Below are positions 32,781 through 45,542 of a stretch of 64,000 nucleotides of DNA, in pieces (the stretch's first letter is position 1; every line of letters starts with the position of its first letter). The position numbers and the translations under genes are program-made. The notes beneath the pieces are model-generated. The model ran no database searches and had not been told where the DNA came from. It worked only from the letters and a program-made list of their open reading frames with translations. The DNA is from Siphonodentalium dalli (taxonomy: Eukaryota > Mollusca > Scaphopoda > Gadilida > Siphonodentaliidae), in contig CP136061.1 in the NCBI GenBank assembly GCA_032622095.1, forward strand, positions 49,419,797 through 49,483,796, read 5' to 3'.

Positions 32781-33720
32781 TGCATGGAACTAGAAATATA
32801 TTGGTAGAAAGGTTGGCTGTGTTTGAATTCCTATCGGCGGATTTCTATAAATATTTTGAACGGCAACCTTTTGCATGTTGCAAGTTAAATCTTTTATCAA
32901 TTCGTGGATACCACATTTATTACGATTGGACGTCGGGAACTTAACGTATTAATTGAAATAATCTCGAGGGGTATAAACCCAAATAATCCCACTATATAGA
33001 GATATTTTGGAAGACAGTTTATTGTCGGAGTTTTCATATTAATCGATATAAACCCACACTAGAAATATATTGGTCGAAAGTTTGGCTGTGTTTGAATGTC
33101 TGTTGTCGGATTTCTGCAAATAGTTTTAACGGCAGCCGTTTATTTTTTATTCCTATAACTAATTTTAACGGCAACCTTATGCTTGTTGCAAGTTCAGTCT
33201 TTTACTAATTCGTCGATACCAAATGTATTACCATTGGAGTGATTGGACGTCAGGAACCTGATGTACTAATTGAAATAATCTCGAGGGGTATAAACTCCAA
33301 ATAACCCCACTAGTTAGAGATATTTTGGAAGACAGTTTATTGTCGGAGTTTATCATTGCGCACTATATGACGGGCTGCGTTTAGGTGACTTTTGTGGGTT
33401 TTCTATAAATATTTTAGCGACAAATTTGTGCATGTTGCAAGTTCAGTCACTGGCCGATTCATGGGTATGAAATTTATTACGATCGGACATCGATGGGTAT
33501 AAACCCCAAATAACACCACTATAGAGATATTTTGGAAGACATTTTATTGTCGGAGTTTATCATTGCGCACTATATGACGGGTTGCGTTTAGGTGACTTTT
33601 GTGGGTTTTCTGTAAATATTTTTAGGACAAATGTTTGCATGTTGCAAGTTCAGTCTCTGACCAATTTATGGGTATCAATTTTATTACGATCGGACATCTG
33701 GAACTTGAGAATTCAGTGGG
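32781..33720. repeat. Diverged tandem repeat, four units of about 205-315 bp
   Basis: Units share TTGCATGTTGCAAGTT (about 32870, 33180, 33428, 33635), GAGATATTTTGGAAGACA and TTTATTGTCGGAGTT (33001, 33319, 33525). The last two units are most alike (TGCGCACTATATGACGGG). No ORF. Confidence 0.8.
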
Positions 33721-34243
33721 AACAAAATTTCAATTGAATATAAAATATCTCGGGCAGAAATTGAATAAAGAATAATAATATAATTCATGCACAAATTATC
33801 ACACGGTGTTGTAGTCAATACCTTTTACGAACAAACCCGTCGTTGACAACAGAATCGACGCGGCAGTTAGTGTAATTAGCTTGAAACTTCTAGTGGGTTA
33901 GATTTTTTTTATTACTCTTTTCATCGACAAGATATATGAGGATGAACAAAATGAATTAAACATATATAAGTTAAATTATGCACATACGCGAAGATAACAA
34001 CATAAATGAATGTGCCATGTTCCGAGTATATATCTCTCTCAGTATAATTGTCTTATTATAGTTCTTTTGGGTTATCGGGTGTGGTGGGGTTGGGTGGGGA
34101 TGGGGCTTTGGATAATAATCATACACATTGTTAATCATATATAGTATACCTTAGGTCATTCTATTATGTATGGGCATTTCCTGCATGGGCGATTTTTCTG
34201 TCGCTTTTATACAAGGTGTTGTGTCTATATGGGGTGGGGACTT

Positions 34244-34560
34244 CTAGTTTAATGCCTCAGGGGCTCCTATCTGAAAGAGTGCTTCGCGGATGAATATCGA
34301 TAGGTTCGTAAGGGTTTTCCTATTGCTTGTTTTGAACAGGCTGTTCAGTTTCAATGCATTGGGTCGGGTGTAATAATATGGTTTAATGTATTTTTTCCTG
34401 ATATCAGTAAGTTTGGTGCACTTCAAAATAATGTGATATTCGTCTCCAATGCCGTTGTTACATAATTTACACTTTCTATCTTCGTGAACTTGTCCAACCC
34501 AGGAGCCTGTCTCGATGGCAAGTTGGTGAATCCTAGTACGGAATTTCATCAGGCGTGAAA
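34244..34560 (-). pseudogene. LINE C-terminal fragment (zinc-finger block)
   Basis: The 101-residue frame reads KFRTRIHQLAIETGSWVG, then CKLCNNGIGDEYHIILKC and RKKYIKPYYYTRPN. The CxLC....GDEYHxxxxC block follows the RT in several non-LTR retrotransposons. No RT upstream in this copy, so it is a 5'-truncated insertion. Confidence 0.7.
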
Positions 34561-37440
34561 CGACATTATTATTGGTGTGTGAAAGAGAGAGCCTGCATGC
34601 GTTTCACCGCCTCGTTAAAAATATCACGAGAGGGTGTACTTTATTGATACCCCTCTAGCGCTCTATACAGAGGGGTATCGCGTTTTAACGCAATGTTCGC
34701 GACATGGATAGTTCGCATGGGAGTAACTAGCTAGGGTTAGATGGGTTCGGACGAACCCGCCCTGGGAAGGACAATGCTCTATTGTGCAACCATTCACTGT
34801 ATATACCATGTACGTTATCGCAACATACATGAAATTGTGTGTTACAAAAATTACAATAATGTCGGCCATATTCGACAAATGTAGCAAATAATAATGGCGG
34901 TTTTATATAGCGCTCAGTAGTATTGTTCTAAGACGCTTTTAAATATTGCACTATTAGCACAGTCATTTGTACAAGCCAACCAATGAACCGACTTAGGCCA
35001 TGATATTGTGTACATGTTGTGCTATAGTTTGATCAAAACGAGATCTGATACTCAACAGTATGACAAGCTGACTGGTACTGTACTCGTTTAACGCACGAAT
35101 GGTGCGAAGTCGACACAGTACGAGCGCCCTTCACAGTGGCTAAACCGTAACAAGTATTAGCTTCGGGTTGCACCTCTTGGGTTGAATTTTCCGGCAGAGA
35201 CTCGCAGACAAACGACTGGAGAAAATTACCCACAACACCACCCTGCCCATTGGTAGTTTGAATTAGATTCACATTGAAAACCCAAAATAATGGGGGGGGG
35301 GGGGGTGAATAGCGCTCGCACATAATAAAGTCCCTAGATACAGGTCTATATATGCCCACATTTTAGACAGTGTCTCCAATAAAGCCACATATGTGTACAT
35401 AAGTAGACTTGGCTGATATATGTGAGGACAAGACATAATGTGTCACAATTTGGACGACAATATCGCAATTGTCAATGTTCGTTAACTGGAGAGATAGACT
35501 GTATTTTACGGTTCACTGTGCCTAAATATGTCTTGTGATCATAATATCAATCTAAAGAGGTGTTATGTACGGAAGTACCCGTTAAGAGAGGTGTTATGCG
35601 ATGTCGATTTTGGTTGTACATGCATATTTCAGTTTCCTGTCGCTTAAAGACTTGAGGTTTTATGTTTTTCAATAAGTTTAATTCTACATTATTATATTAT
35701 GTTTACTTAATTTTATTTGAAATGCTTTTGGTACTTATATCGAAAATATAGAGTTTCATCTCTTGAGTCACCGGAAAACGAGACGTAATATGCATGATAT
35801 GTATACATGTAGAGCAGAAGTATTCAACTACTTACCATGCTTTTCGATGAACTACATCATGTAATTCAATGTCATAATACATTTTAAAATAAATTTCAAA
35901 TACACTTAAAGATTTCAGCACGGTGTCTATTGATACATATAGTTACGTTCGGTGCTTGAACATATAAGAACAAATAATTTTGTCGAGAAATCGGAAAATG
36001 GGTCTGGAAGGGAACAGTGCCTTCATCGTGTGACTGAAGGTAAATAATGACAATCGGGAGGTGTAGCATGTATAATATGGAAACCTAATTCATGGTTTCG
36101 TCTTTGTCCACAAATCCCGTCATCACAACTTGACGTACATATTTTTGACAACTAGTGATCAGCAACTTAACCAACTAGGTGTACAGAGACTGACGAGTGG
36201 GGTGTCCAAACAAATAGCCTCTATACTTTCAGATTGCAAATACACTCGAGCCAAGGTAATGTTAATATATGTTGCACACACAACGGCCTTTCCGTTGCAA
36301 TATGGTGGGATTTCCGACATATGCTGTATATATATGTGTTAAAATGACATTTGAAGAGGGAATTTTTGCGAGAAAATTATTTTATGAAGTAATCAAAGGC
36401 CGTTTTTATCTATAGAAAAGAGTCCTTCGCTCAAAGGGAGCCCTCTTGCGATCAGCAAATGTGTATGTACAATTTATACTGACGTTTATTGCTGTTGTGG
36501 AAACCGTTTACCCGGTCTAAAACTTGTTTTTGTGGTGTTATTTTGATTCTTCTGTTGTATTTATGTTCTAAAAATATAATTTTTCGTCTTGCGAAAGCAA
36601 CTTCCGATTATATGTATGTACGGTTTAGCCACTGTGACCTTGCACATCGCTCAAAGCGGCCAAGCCGATGTTGTGTGAATTCACAATAAACCACCGGCGG
36701 GCTGCGAACTCATTTATCTTTGTTGACAGCGAAGACACGCTGAGCACTGGACCACCGTGCTCCACGTGACATATTTTCGATTTACAGAAGAGACAAAAAG
36801 TTATATGATTCAAGTTCGAAGCAGTTTGAGTTTTCTCTTAGGACGCTTAATCTCAGTAGGGAATCGCGCTGAAGAACCGGCAGGAGACTAGAACATTTCG
36901 TACTGAACTATTGGGAAAAAATATCCAAGTTAGAACAGTTGGAGTCTATTCTTGTGATGCTTGCGCTTAGTTGGGGATTGCGATATTTGGTTCGGGAACT
37001 GAAGAATCGGCAGGCGTCCAGAACCTTTCGCGCATACTGAACTATTGGCGTTTATCCACTTAGACAATACTTGAATAGTATATACACATGTCGCACACGA
37101 ACCACCCGTGCAGTGGTTCGATTATAGCTCATGGGAGGGAAATGAAAGTTAATGATTCATAAGGTTCGTCTTCAAGAAGTCTGAATGTTTTGTTGTGCGA
37201 TGAGTCCGTCACCAGGTCATGCTGGGCTAATATCGCCCCATCCAATGCGGCGCCGCATAAATGTTACCGTTGCAATCACACGACGAACCAGCCTTATGGA
37301 AACACTGGCTACGCACATGATAGTCAACATATGTCAAGGTTACTAACGGGGGGAAATGGTTTCTGGGGCCAAATTAGGATATATTTTATAACACGACCAC
37401 GCAGAGCCAATATTACAGAGAGGAATTATCATGCATCTGT
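34561..37440. other. Unassigned intergenic DNA, about 2.9 kb
   Basis: Holds a 14-base G run (35292-35305) and a diverged duplication of about 145 bp (36830-37060, sharing GAA(C/T)CGGCAGG and ACTGAACTATTGG). No gene recognised. Confidence 0.4.
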
Positions 37441-37449
37441 TACCCTATT

Positions 37450-38587
37450 CTCACATCTAACTGGGATCAATGCACATTCCTAATCCTACACTACGGAATT
37501 CGGGGGGGGGGGTTTCCAATGAATGGTTTAAAAGTTATTTAAAGGGAAGAAAACAATATGTTGATTGTCTTGGTGAAATGTTCGATTTTGCGAAGATAAC
37601 GTGCGGTGTGCCCCAAGGGTCCGTTCTTGGTCCGATAATTTTTCTTCTGTATGTTAACGATATGCCCAAATGTACCTCGATGAACTTACTATCATTTGCC
37701 GATGATACCACGCTTTACTTTTCTGGTCATGATAGGAAAGAGTTGAAAAAATCATCAACGGCTGAACTAAAAAATATTTTTGAATGGTGTTGTTGCAATA
37801 AACTATCTATCAACGCAACTAAAAGTAAATTCATATTGATCCACCCTAGAGGCAATTAGGACAAGTGGAGAAATTTTACACTGAAATTGAATAACATGGA
37901 ACTAATTAGAGTTGGTAATCAAATGCGAGAAAAATCAATAAAATTCTTAGGCATTTTGATCGATGAAAACTTGACTTTTAATAACCATATATCAATGATA
38001 CAACGTAAACTGTACCACACTCTCTACTTATTGAACAAAGTTAAAAACTTCTTACCAAAAAAATCACGAAAAACACTATATCAATCGTTAATCCATAGTC
38101 AACTTATTTATGGTCTCCCGATATGGGGACACTCGGTTCACGCGGGCGTACTATCTACCTTACAAAAAGGGCAGTTCGTATTATATGCAACACAAAATAT
38201 AGGAGTCACACAGAACCGCTCTTCAGACAAGAAAATATCCTAATGTTCAAAGATATATACACAGTGAATGCATCTGTCTTCATGTACAACTGGTCCAGAA
38301 ATAATCTCCCCCAATCGTTTAAGAATATGTTCACGTATTCCCTTGGTGTTAACACTAGACAGGCGGATAAATTAAGAAGCAAAAAGGCTAGAACATGTTT
38401 TTCAGAAGTCCTACCAAATCATTCATTTCCTAAAGTGTGGAACTCGATAAATTCCAAAATAAAAACATGTAAATTTAGTTACACATTCAAAAAGTTATTG
38501 TCTATGGAACTAATATGTAAATATACTCAAATGGTTATCTGTGCAAACAAATTATGCTACATTTGCAGTCGGCAAAAATCCACTTGA
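37450..38587 (+). pseudogene. Non-LTR retrotransposon reverse transcriptase, 5'-truncated and frameshifted (CR1/Jockey-like group)
   Basis: RT copies RNA at a nicked target. Blocks in order: HYGIR, a poly-G interruption (37502-37512), WFKSYLKGRKQYV, CGVPQGSVLGPIIFLLYVND (motif B), LSFADDTTLYFSG (catalytic FADD, near 37695-37715), LSINATKSKF, KFLGILID, then after a frameshift near 38150 AVRIICNTKYRSHTEPLF and FPKVWNSIN. The first part ends at a TAG (37857-37859). The order and C-terminal blocks fit CR1/Jockey-like LINEs; finer assignment is not possible by eye. The endonuclease region is missing. Confidence 0.85.
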
Positions 38588-39046
38588 CTCAATGATCTAC
38601 CAAGGTTAACTTTTTAACTCATAATATTATTCACTCCAGTTATTACCCTGAACATCCTAGATAGCCATGTGTCACATGCACGGTGCTGTCTGCGAATGTG
38701 ACATAGGACTGTCGCAACAACCTCACTATTTTTGTTACAAACTCTTAAACTTGTCCAAAATAAAAAATCTCTATTATAGTAAAGTATTGTTCAAAATTCA
38801 ACCCAGTCTTGATTCAAATTATCACATAAAATATTAGTAGGCACCAACCGGCCATCCAAATACCAAATAGTCTGTGTCAAATTATATACACGCTATCATA
38901 TATTCATATTGCACTTATCATTCAGGGGCAGCATGAAGACGGCCATCTAGGTCATGCTGCTCCTGTGCAATAATACAATTTTGTTCACTACTTTGTCAAT
39001 GTATAGTATATTATTGTGCAAATAAAGATCTATCTATCTATCTATC
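38588..39046 (+). mobile_element. LINE 3' untranslated region with stem-loop and (ATCT)n tail
   Basis: Continues the LINE above. A stem-loop (GGGGCAGCATGA / TCATGCTGCTCC) sits at about 38926-38962 and the insertion ends in AATAAAG followed by (ATCT)n at 39028-39046, a typical non-poly(A) LINE 3' end. Confidence 0.7.
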
Positions 39047-39048
39047 CT

Positions 39049-41890
39049 TACACATAGCGGTGACCCTTAATAATCACAATAATCATGACGATAGTCTCTA
39101 AAGTATGAAACTTGGCATATTGGTCGAGTGACAACAAGCTGAACATTGTTGGAGGTGGTTATCCGGATGGGATCAGATTGATCAAGGTCAGGTCAACATA
39201 ATCTATGTCAGCATTTCCCCCGCATACTTTTATCATTTGTAGGCATTTAATTGAAATATGGGATATATTGAACTTTCTCCGACAGCATGTATCATTTACA
39301 GAACCCGGCTGGCAAATAACTTGAACAACCACAATTGTTTTTATGTTTTTCATTGTCTCATTCAAATACCCAAGCAAACCATGGCATGCCACAAACAGAC
39401 AGTGGGATACGTGTGGCAAAACGGCTGTGTTATTAGGCAGTGTGTGTTATTATGAATATAAAGTGGCATATGGCACCACGGATTGAAATAATGTGATGCC
39501 TTGCGACCCTTAGGATTTGGCGAAAATGCTACTGGCGTAATGTGAGGTGTCAGTCGTAGACTATTTATACAAGATAGTCAATTGATGACTGTTGAGTCGC
39601 CCGCCTGAGAATACTCGGACTCTGAAGATTATGGTTAGAACATGCCAAAATCACTTAAGTAGTTCTAAACAGGGACGTCACTAGGTGGTCTCCGTTGTGC
39701 AGTGGGGTATCAACTCCCAACTGGAGCAAACATACTACCACGTTCGTAAAATTCCTTTGCACATCCCCCTTAGATTGGAAGTGATGCCTCCTTTTTTAAT
39801 AGCCGACCCCATTCAAACATATTGGATTCCCAACTTTATATGTACCCTAAACAACAAAACGCAATTGCTTGACTGGTCGGACCCATTTTAACAAACCTAA
39901 CCTTCCATACTATATAGGCTAAACAGGACGATACATATGACTTGCGGTTCTTGAGAAGATGTTGACAGAGCCTCCACCCTCATCAAGTTTCCCATATGTA
40001 ACTACTCAATAACACAGTTATTTATTTGTATAGGCCTAACTGTCAGATCCACACTTGGGGGCAACAGTCATATCTATGAATATACCAATATTGAAATAAA
40101 TTAGTTATCATACACCATTCTAAACATTCAACAGGGCTGTCACAATTTCAATTAAAGCTGCTATGCACTGTTTTGTTAAAATTGGAGAATCATTGACATT
40201 GGAATCTCATTTGTTGAAAACTGCTGGATGGCTGGCTGGATTTAGTTGTGCAAAGAGTAAAATCCAAGATGGCTGCCGGCAGCCATGTTTTTGTTCAAAC
40301 ATCTTTCGAATTCGATAACGTCCATCCAAACATGAACCTGAACATGACTGTAAATTGTAAGAAGATTTCTCCAATAAGGTTGGATTCAAATGTGAAAATC
40401 AAAATGGTTGCCATATTTTAAAACTAATTTCGGGGGGAAATATATTGCTCCCATGCAGAGATCACCACGAAGACACACATAGAGTTTGTTGATGATCAGA
40501 TGAGAGAAGTGGCTAGTAGGTGCAAGTTGAGCACCAGAGGGGAAGGTGGGGATTGTTAAAAAATAAGCAGAAAGGTATGACAGGGTTGTTGGGGGTGTCA
40601 AAGTAGCCAAAACCAATTTTAAACCCACTTGTATTTCTATTTAAAATCTTTAAAATCCCAAATATAATCTCTGTCAGTTGCCTTAATTGTAAAAATGGTA
40701 ACACTCCCATATATTTGTGATATTAGAACCATGGATACATATATTAGAGGTCATTCATCCAAGTCATGTTGTATATTGTACCATAAGGCATTACAATCTA
40801 AGATTCTCAGACTTTTCGGAGGTACCTTGTCCAAATAGGTAATAAAATAGTTGGATGGAATCATTTGATAAAATGTTCATTTGGGACAAATTATTCTACA
40901 ATCACATATGCACATATGTGACAAACAACAAGAAAAACGGTGTCTTACATGTGAATCCGTTTTCCAATTTTAAGTAATGAATGTCATACGCATGGCCATA
41001 AATTACAGAGTTCTATATCTAAGCTACGGTCAATGAGTAATGGAATATATTTAATCATATTTTCATGATAAATATTTGTCTCATTCAGCTGGTGATAATA
41101 TTTCGTTTACTGGTGATCCTGTTAGCTGATCAATCAAGAATTTGAGACCTTATACAATTACCATTTCGCAGCAATTTTACAGAAATATATTTTGAATAAT
41201 GTGGTATGCTTCATTGTCGCGAAATTCTTCTGTGATTCTAACCATAAAACAAGCAGACGTGTGTGAATGAAGTGAATATTACCTATTCCCTTTGAGAACA
41301 GAACACTCAAAAGTGACCAATTTGATAACATTTGGAACCGTTGTATGGAAACATGAGCATTCTATCCACCACTCAACATAGATTTTTGTATGGAAAAGTA
41401 TGACTAAGTTATACAGCACAGTGGATTGTATTCCATATTTCTGAACGAAATAGGGATAGTAGCAATACAGCACAGAGTTCACTAAAATGACAATTTGGAC
41501 AGTATTTGTGCTAATGGTTGCTATGGAAACGAGATTGTATACTATACACCAGTTGTTGACATTAATTTCAATTGAAAATGTTACAGTTGCCATGGTAACA
41601 AGATTGTTTTAATCAGGAAAATTATAATCCAACCTAAACATATAATAATAAAACACATTCGCTTTATATGTATGTTATATGGCTCTTTAAATGTTTTGTT
41701 CGTACAAATAAACGTAACAATCACCTGATTTATCTTTAACGAATTATGCAGGCCGTTTTGCCACATTTACCATAAACAAGTAGTACTTTAATTATAGTCT
41801 TGGGAAGAAATAAATATTGTTAAACCAAAAATGTAATACTTAAAATGTGATTATATAAATTATTGTTGTCAAATGTAGACAGTATCCATC
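39049..41890. other. Unassigned intergenic DNA, about 2.8 kb
   Basis: No gene recognised. Two X-box-like sites (GTTGCTATGGAAAC near 41517, GTTGCCATGGTAAC near 41586) lie at the right end. Confidence 0.4.
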
Positions 41891-42640
41891 TTAAATCAAG
41901 TCTGTGATATCACATTGAACGCGATGGTTGTCTGATTGGTGTGCATTATAAGTGAGATCAATGATTCGCTGCCATATTGGATCCATCCAGCCCTGATTCC
42001 GCAGTTAATAGCTACAGGTCAAAGTTTTGGAGTAGCATTCCATATATGGAGTTTTGAATATTCACGAATTCCATATATGGACTTCATAAAAATTCAAAAG
42101 CTCTACAAATCGAATGCTACGCCAGAACATTGACGTGTAGCACTGAATGCACGGAATGGATCCAATATGATAGCGACTCAGTGATCTCGCTTATCATGGG
42201 GATTGCTTTCAGGACTAACGCACTAGGTTTGGCGGAATATGAGACAATTAATATAAAATAGACCAATAGATTGAATTTTCCCCAATGACCTTGACCTTAG
42301 CAATTGCCCTTGATCCTATATGTCCCAGTGGCCCAGTTCCTTTGATGGACCATTGATGGCATTATGAGTTCACTTCATTTATTCAATCACAAGGCTCATC
42401 GGGTTGCCAACAGTGGACTTTTTCAACATTTCTCCAAATATGTGATGCCATTGCCATGGAAACCATATTATATCCAGAAACCGGACCCCTCATTCGGGCA
42501 CCCTGTCCAAAAAGTTTCCACTATAACTAAGCTACATATATGTGAACTATCGAGTATAAAGTCACAAAATCGAGTTTATTTTGGTCTGATGGTATCTTGA
42601 CGGTAATGTATCTTGACTTATGTATTGCCACAAATGTTAT
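41891..42640. repeat. Direct duplication, unit 1 (interrupted by a MITE)
   Basis: Matches 42690-43200 at about 70-75 percent by eye: TGCATTATxATGGGGATT, TAGGAGACAATTAAT, CAATGACCT-GACCTTAGCAATTG, CAAGGCTCAT, GCCATGGAAACC, GGGCACCC-TCCAAAA. A 250-bp foldback element is present only in this unit. Confidence 0.75.
41948..42194. mobile_element. Foldback MITE, about 247 bp, inserted in repeat unit 1
   Basis: Arms ATAAGTGAGATCA and TGATCTCGCTTAT with long internal pairing (CATATTGGATCCAT; CCATATATGGA..TTTTGAAT). The second repeat unit reads GCATTATGATGGGG across the site and so supplies the empty site. A 2-3 bp duplication (TA or TAT) is consistent. Confidence 0.75.
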
Positions 42641-42689
42641 AAAAATTAGTACCTAAAATGTGAATATGTATGTATTAAATGTTGTAACG

Positions 42690-43200
42690 TTTTGATATTG
42701 ATCGTCTTATATCAAGTGTGTCATATATCAAATTGAACATGGTGCTGGGGCCCTAATTTGTTTGCATTATGATGGGGATTCTTTTTTATGACTAAGGCAC
42801 TAGGGGTAGCGAAATAGGAGACAATTAATTTTGAAAAATAGACCAAAATATGACATTTGTCCAATGACCTAGACCTTAGCAATTGACATTGACCTTATAT
42901 GACATAGTGACCGCGTCCGTTTTGTTGCACTATTGATGGCACTATGCATCAACGTCATTTCTTTGAACACAAGGCTCATTGATTCCCAACAGCGGGCTTC
43001 TTCAACTTTTCTCCAAATATTTGATGCCGTTGCCATGGAAACCTGATTTATCCCGACAGAGGTCCTCCCACCCGGGCACCCCATCCAAAATGTTTTCCTT
43101 ATAACTAAGCAATATATATTTGAAGTTTCATGCTTTAGTCACTAAAGTCACAATATGGCATTTATTTTGGGTCTAAGGGACCCCACTAGTATAATCATTT
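42690..43200. repeat. Direct duplication, unit 2
   Basis: Diverged copy of 41891-42640 lacking the MITE. No coding capacity. Confidence 0.75.
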
Positions 43201-43668
43201 GAAAATTCAGAGTCAACTACAAGTTTTGATATTATTTATCGAGACCCGCAAATAATTATAAAGCATTTAATGCACCATGGAGTTCCATAATTATGTTAAT
43301 ATGTTGAATGATTCTGACCGTAAAAGGTTATCTACTCTGTGTTACTCGGGTCAGATGTAACTAAAAAAAATCTCTTGTGCTAAAAGTATTGCGCATAACC
43401 GACTTAAGCATATTTAAACAATTAATTCCATGTCACCACAGCTATGCACCTTGAACAGTGACAGAAACCCTCCGCATGCAGTGCACATTAACACCATACC
43501 AATAGTATAAACAAGGAATATACACTGCGTATTCTTGGAAATGGGTTAATGGGCACACAATGGGTTGAGGTTGCTAAACAAACGGCCAAAACAATGCCCA
43601 TTTGCCCATCTGACACGTGATAGATAATATACAACATGCATGCAATGGGGCACTTTGGCATTCACACA
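43201..43668. other. Unassigned intergenic DNA
   Basis: No gene or repeat recognised. Confidence 0.4.
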
Positions 43669-44375
43669 GTCTTCGGACACACGTACCACAGTTGCGATGG
43701 CACAGTAGGTGTGAAAATTTATTATGATGCAATTTGGTGACAATTGGTCGTCATATTTCTGTGCCATAGCTAGCCATGTCGCCCGCCGACGGCGCTGAGA
43801 TTCCACACAATGAGTTGACTCGACCAATTAAACCAAGGCGTTTCACCAAGGTTAATCTCTACTCATTACGTTTTGCTAGACTGTATTCTCTATACGATAT
43901 ATATAATTGCATCGATCGTCCATAATTGTGTTTGACCGTGGCAATCCCTCATTCACTCACACATCATGCATGTAGAACGCTTTGTTTATATGATTTCAAT
44001 TCATGTTTATCCACTTATATTAATTTCATGCGTATGAAGACAGTTCCCCAATTACGTTTTATTTTTGCGACGTTTAGTTCTCCGCATAATTCCGCTAATA
44101 TTATCACGTGGGCCAATGAAGCTGTGTCGGAACGGTTGAATGAAATGTAGCTGCGAGAAAGTATCTGGAATAAACAAAGCGAACTATACAAGGACCAAAA
44201 AAACAAGAAAAACGCTGATTATAGCGAACTTTGGAGGACTCATTATGCGAATATGCAGCGGGCGACATTGCTAGATATGGCATATTAATTATGACAACCA
44301 ATTGTCACCAATCTCCACATAATAAATTGTCACACCTACTATGCCATCGCTACTGTGATACGTGTGTCCGCAGCC
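43669..44375. mobile_element. Long-TIR foldback element, copy 3
   Basis: Arms and interior match 16316-17009 in the same orientation (GACAATTGGTCGTCA; CACCAAGGTTxATCTCTxCTC; TGTTTGACCGTGGCAATCCC; AAGCTGTGTCGGAAC). The left terminus reads GTCTTCGG instead of GGCTGCGG, so this is an older copy. Confidence 0.8.
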
Positions 44376-44722
44376 ATAGTCCTGATATCATCGAAGGTGA
44401 GTTTCACATTCATTTCACTCATTTATACATTAACTGTCAACGAAACACCAATGTATATATACGACGGTAATTCATCGTCCATGGCACTCCATATGCATGA
44501 ATAGGTTGACAAGAAAACAATATATACTCGAAAATGTGATGATCTCAATTAATGATATTGTATTGGAATAATTATCCAATGAGGGTAACAGGTGTCAAAC
44601 TTTGAATTTTCAGAAATGGACATAAGTATCGGTGTTAAGGGTGGATACACACATGCATGTACTTTCTGTATGTAAAATACATGTATTTTACATGGTAACA
44701 CCAATCATTGATACATGTAGCA
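44376..44722. other. Unassigned intergenic DNA
   Basis: No gene recognised. Confidence 0.4.
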
Positions 44723-44959
44723 TTAATCGCCCTCGCGCGATCGGTCCATTTCAACGGGCGAGACCAGTGAGTAGTTATAAGCCATTATCAAACTGCTTTT
44801 AGGCCAGTCATAAACATGTCGTCTTTCATGGATGCCGAAATGAATAAATCCTGTCTGATATATGTTGCTGTTTTTCACGAGTTTTAATTCATTGTGAAAA
44901 GTGGATTTGAGTCCGTCGATTTTATACTTGATTTGTTTCTCGTCATTTCTTGGAAATAG
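44723..44959 (-). CDS. Possible H-type lectin exon (coiled-coil neck and start of lectin domain)
   Basis: On the - strand, after a pyrimidine-rich stretch and CCAAG, the frame reads NDEKQIKYKIDGLKSTFHNE (coiled-coil-like) and then NIYQTGFIHFGIHERR and YDWPKSSLIMAYNYS. QTGxxxFG...R...DWPK is the N-terminal signature of H-type lectins (the Helix agglutinin family), which bind GalNAc through secreted trimers. After SPVE the frame diverges and stops; I see no strong donor, so the rest may lie in another exon or be lost. The upstream residues (MALLWIFAWKS...) are probably intron. Recognition rests on one short motif. Confidence 0.4.
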   Translation of the reverse strand, partial: LFPRNDEKQIKYKIDGLKSTFHNELKLVKNSNIYQTGFIHFGIHERRHVYDWPKSSLIMAYNYSLVSPVEMDRSREGD

Positions 44960-45043
44960 GGTCATCAAAAACAAAAATAAAATATGCATAATTTGAAGGT
45001 GATTCAATTGGGATTTCCATGCAAATATCCATAACAGCGCCAA

Positions 45044-45400
45044 AAAATTAATGCAGGTACAGCGTTGAAATTAAAAATAGTGACACCCCCCATTTTTCAC
45101 CCAGCATTTACAAAACAGTATTATAACATTTTCAACCATAATCCATGATTGGGGGAAGGGGCTGGTTCTCGACAGATTCGAATACTTATAAGTGAGTTAG
45201 TTGAATCTATGAGCCGGGATTATCTGGACAAGACTGTACAATATAATGTTTTACTTAAATATTCCATAGTTGTAAATGTTGAGTATACATGAATGACACA
45301 AGATAGGAAAGGTGATGTTGTTGTGAACTCGCAGCTAGACTGCCCTTTTCTCGAATGAATACAAACAGCAACACAACATTCTGTACCTTCAAATTTAAAA
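45044..45400. other. Unassigned intergenic DNA
   Basis: No gene recognised. Confidence 0.4.
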
Positions 45401-45542
45401 CTGTAATAATATGTTCATAATTATACGAATAGCATAAATTGCTGCATATTATAGATTAATCACTCAGTAATCACACTGTAATAATATGTTCATAATTATA
45501 CGAATAGCATAAATTGCTGCATATTATAGATTAATCACTCAT
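45401..45542. repeat. Tandem duplication, two 75-bp units
   Basis: CTGTAATAATATGTTCATAA... is repeated at 45401 and 45476, essentially identical. A+T-rich, recent duplication. Confidence 0.9.
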
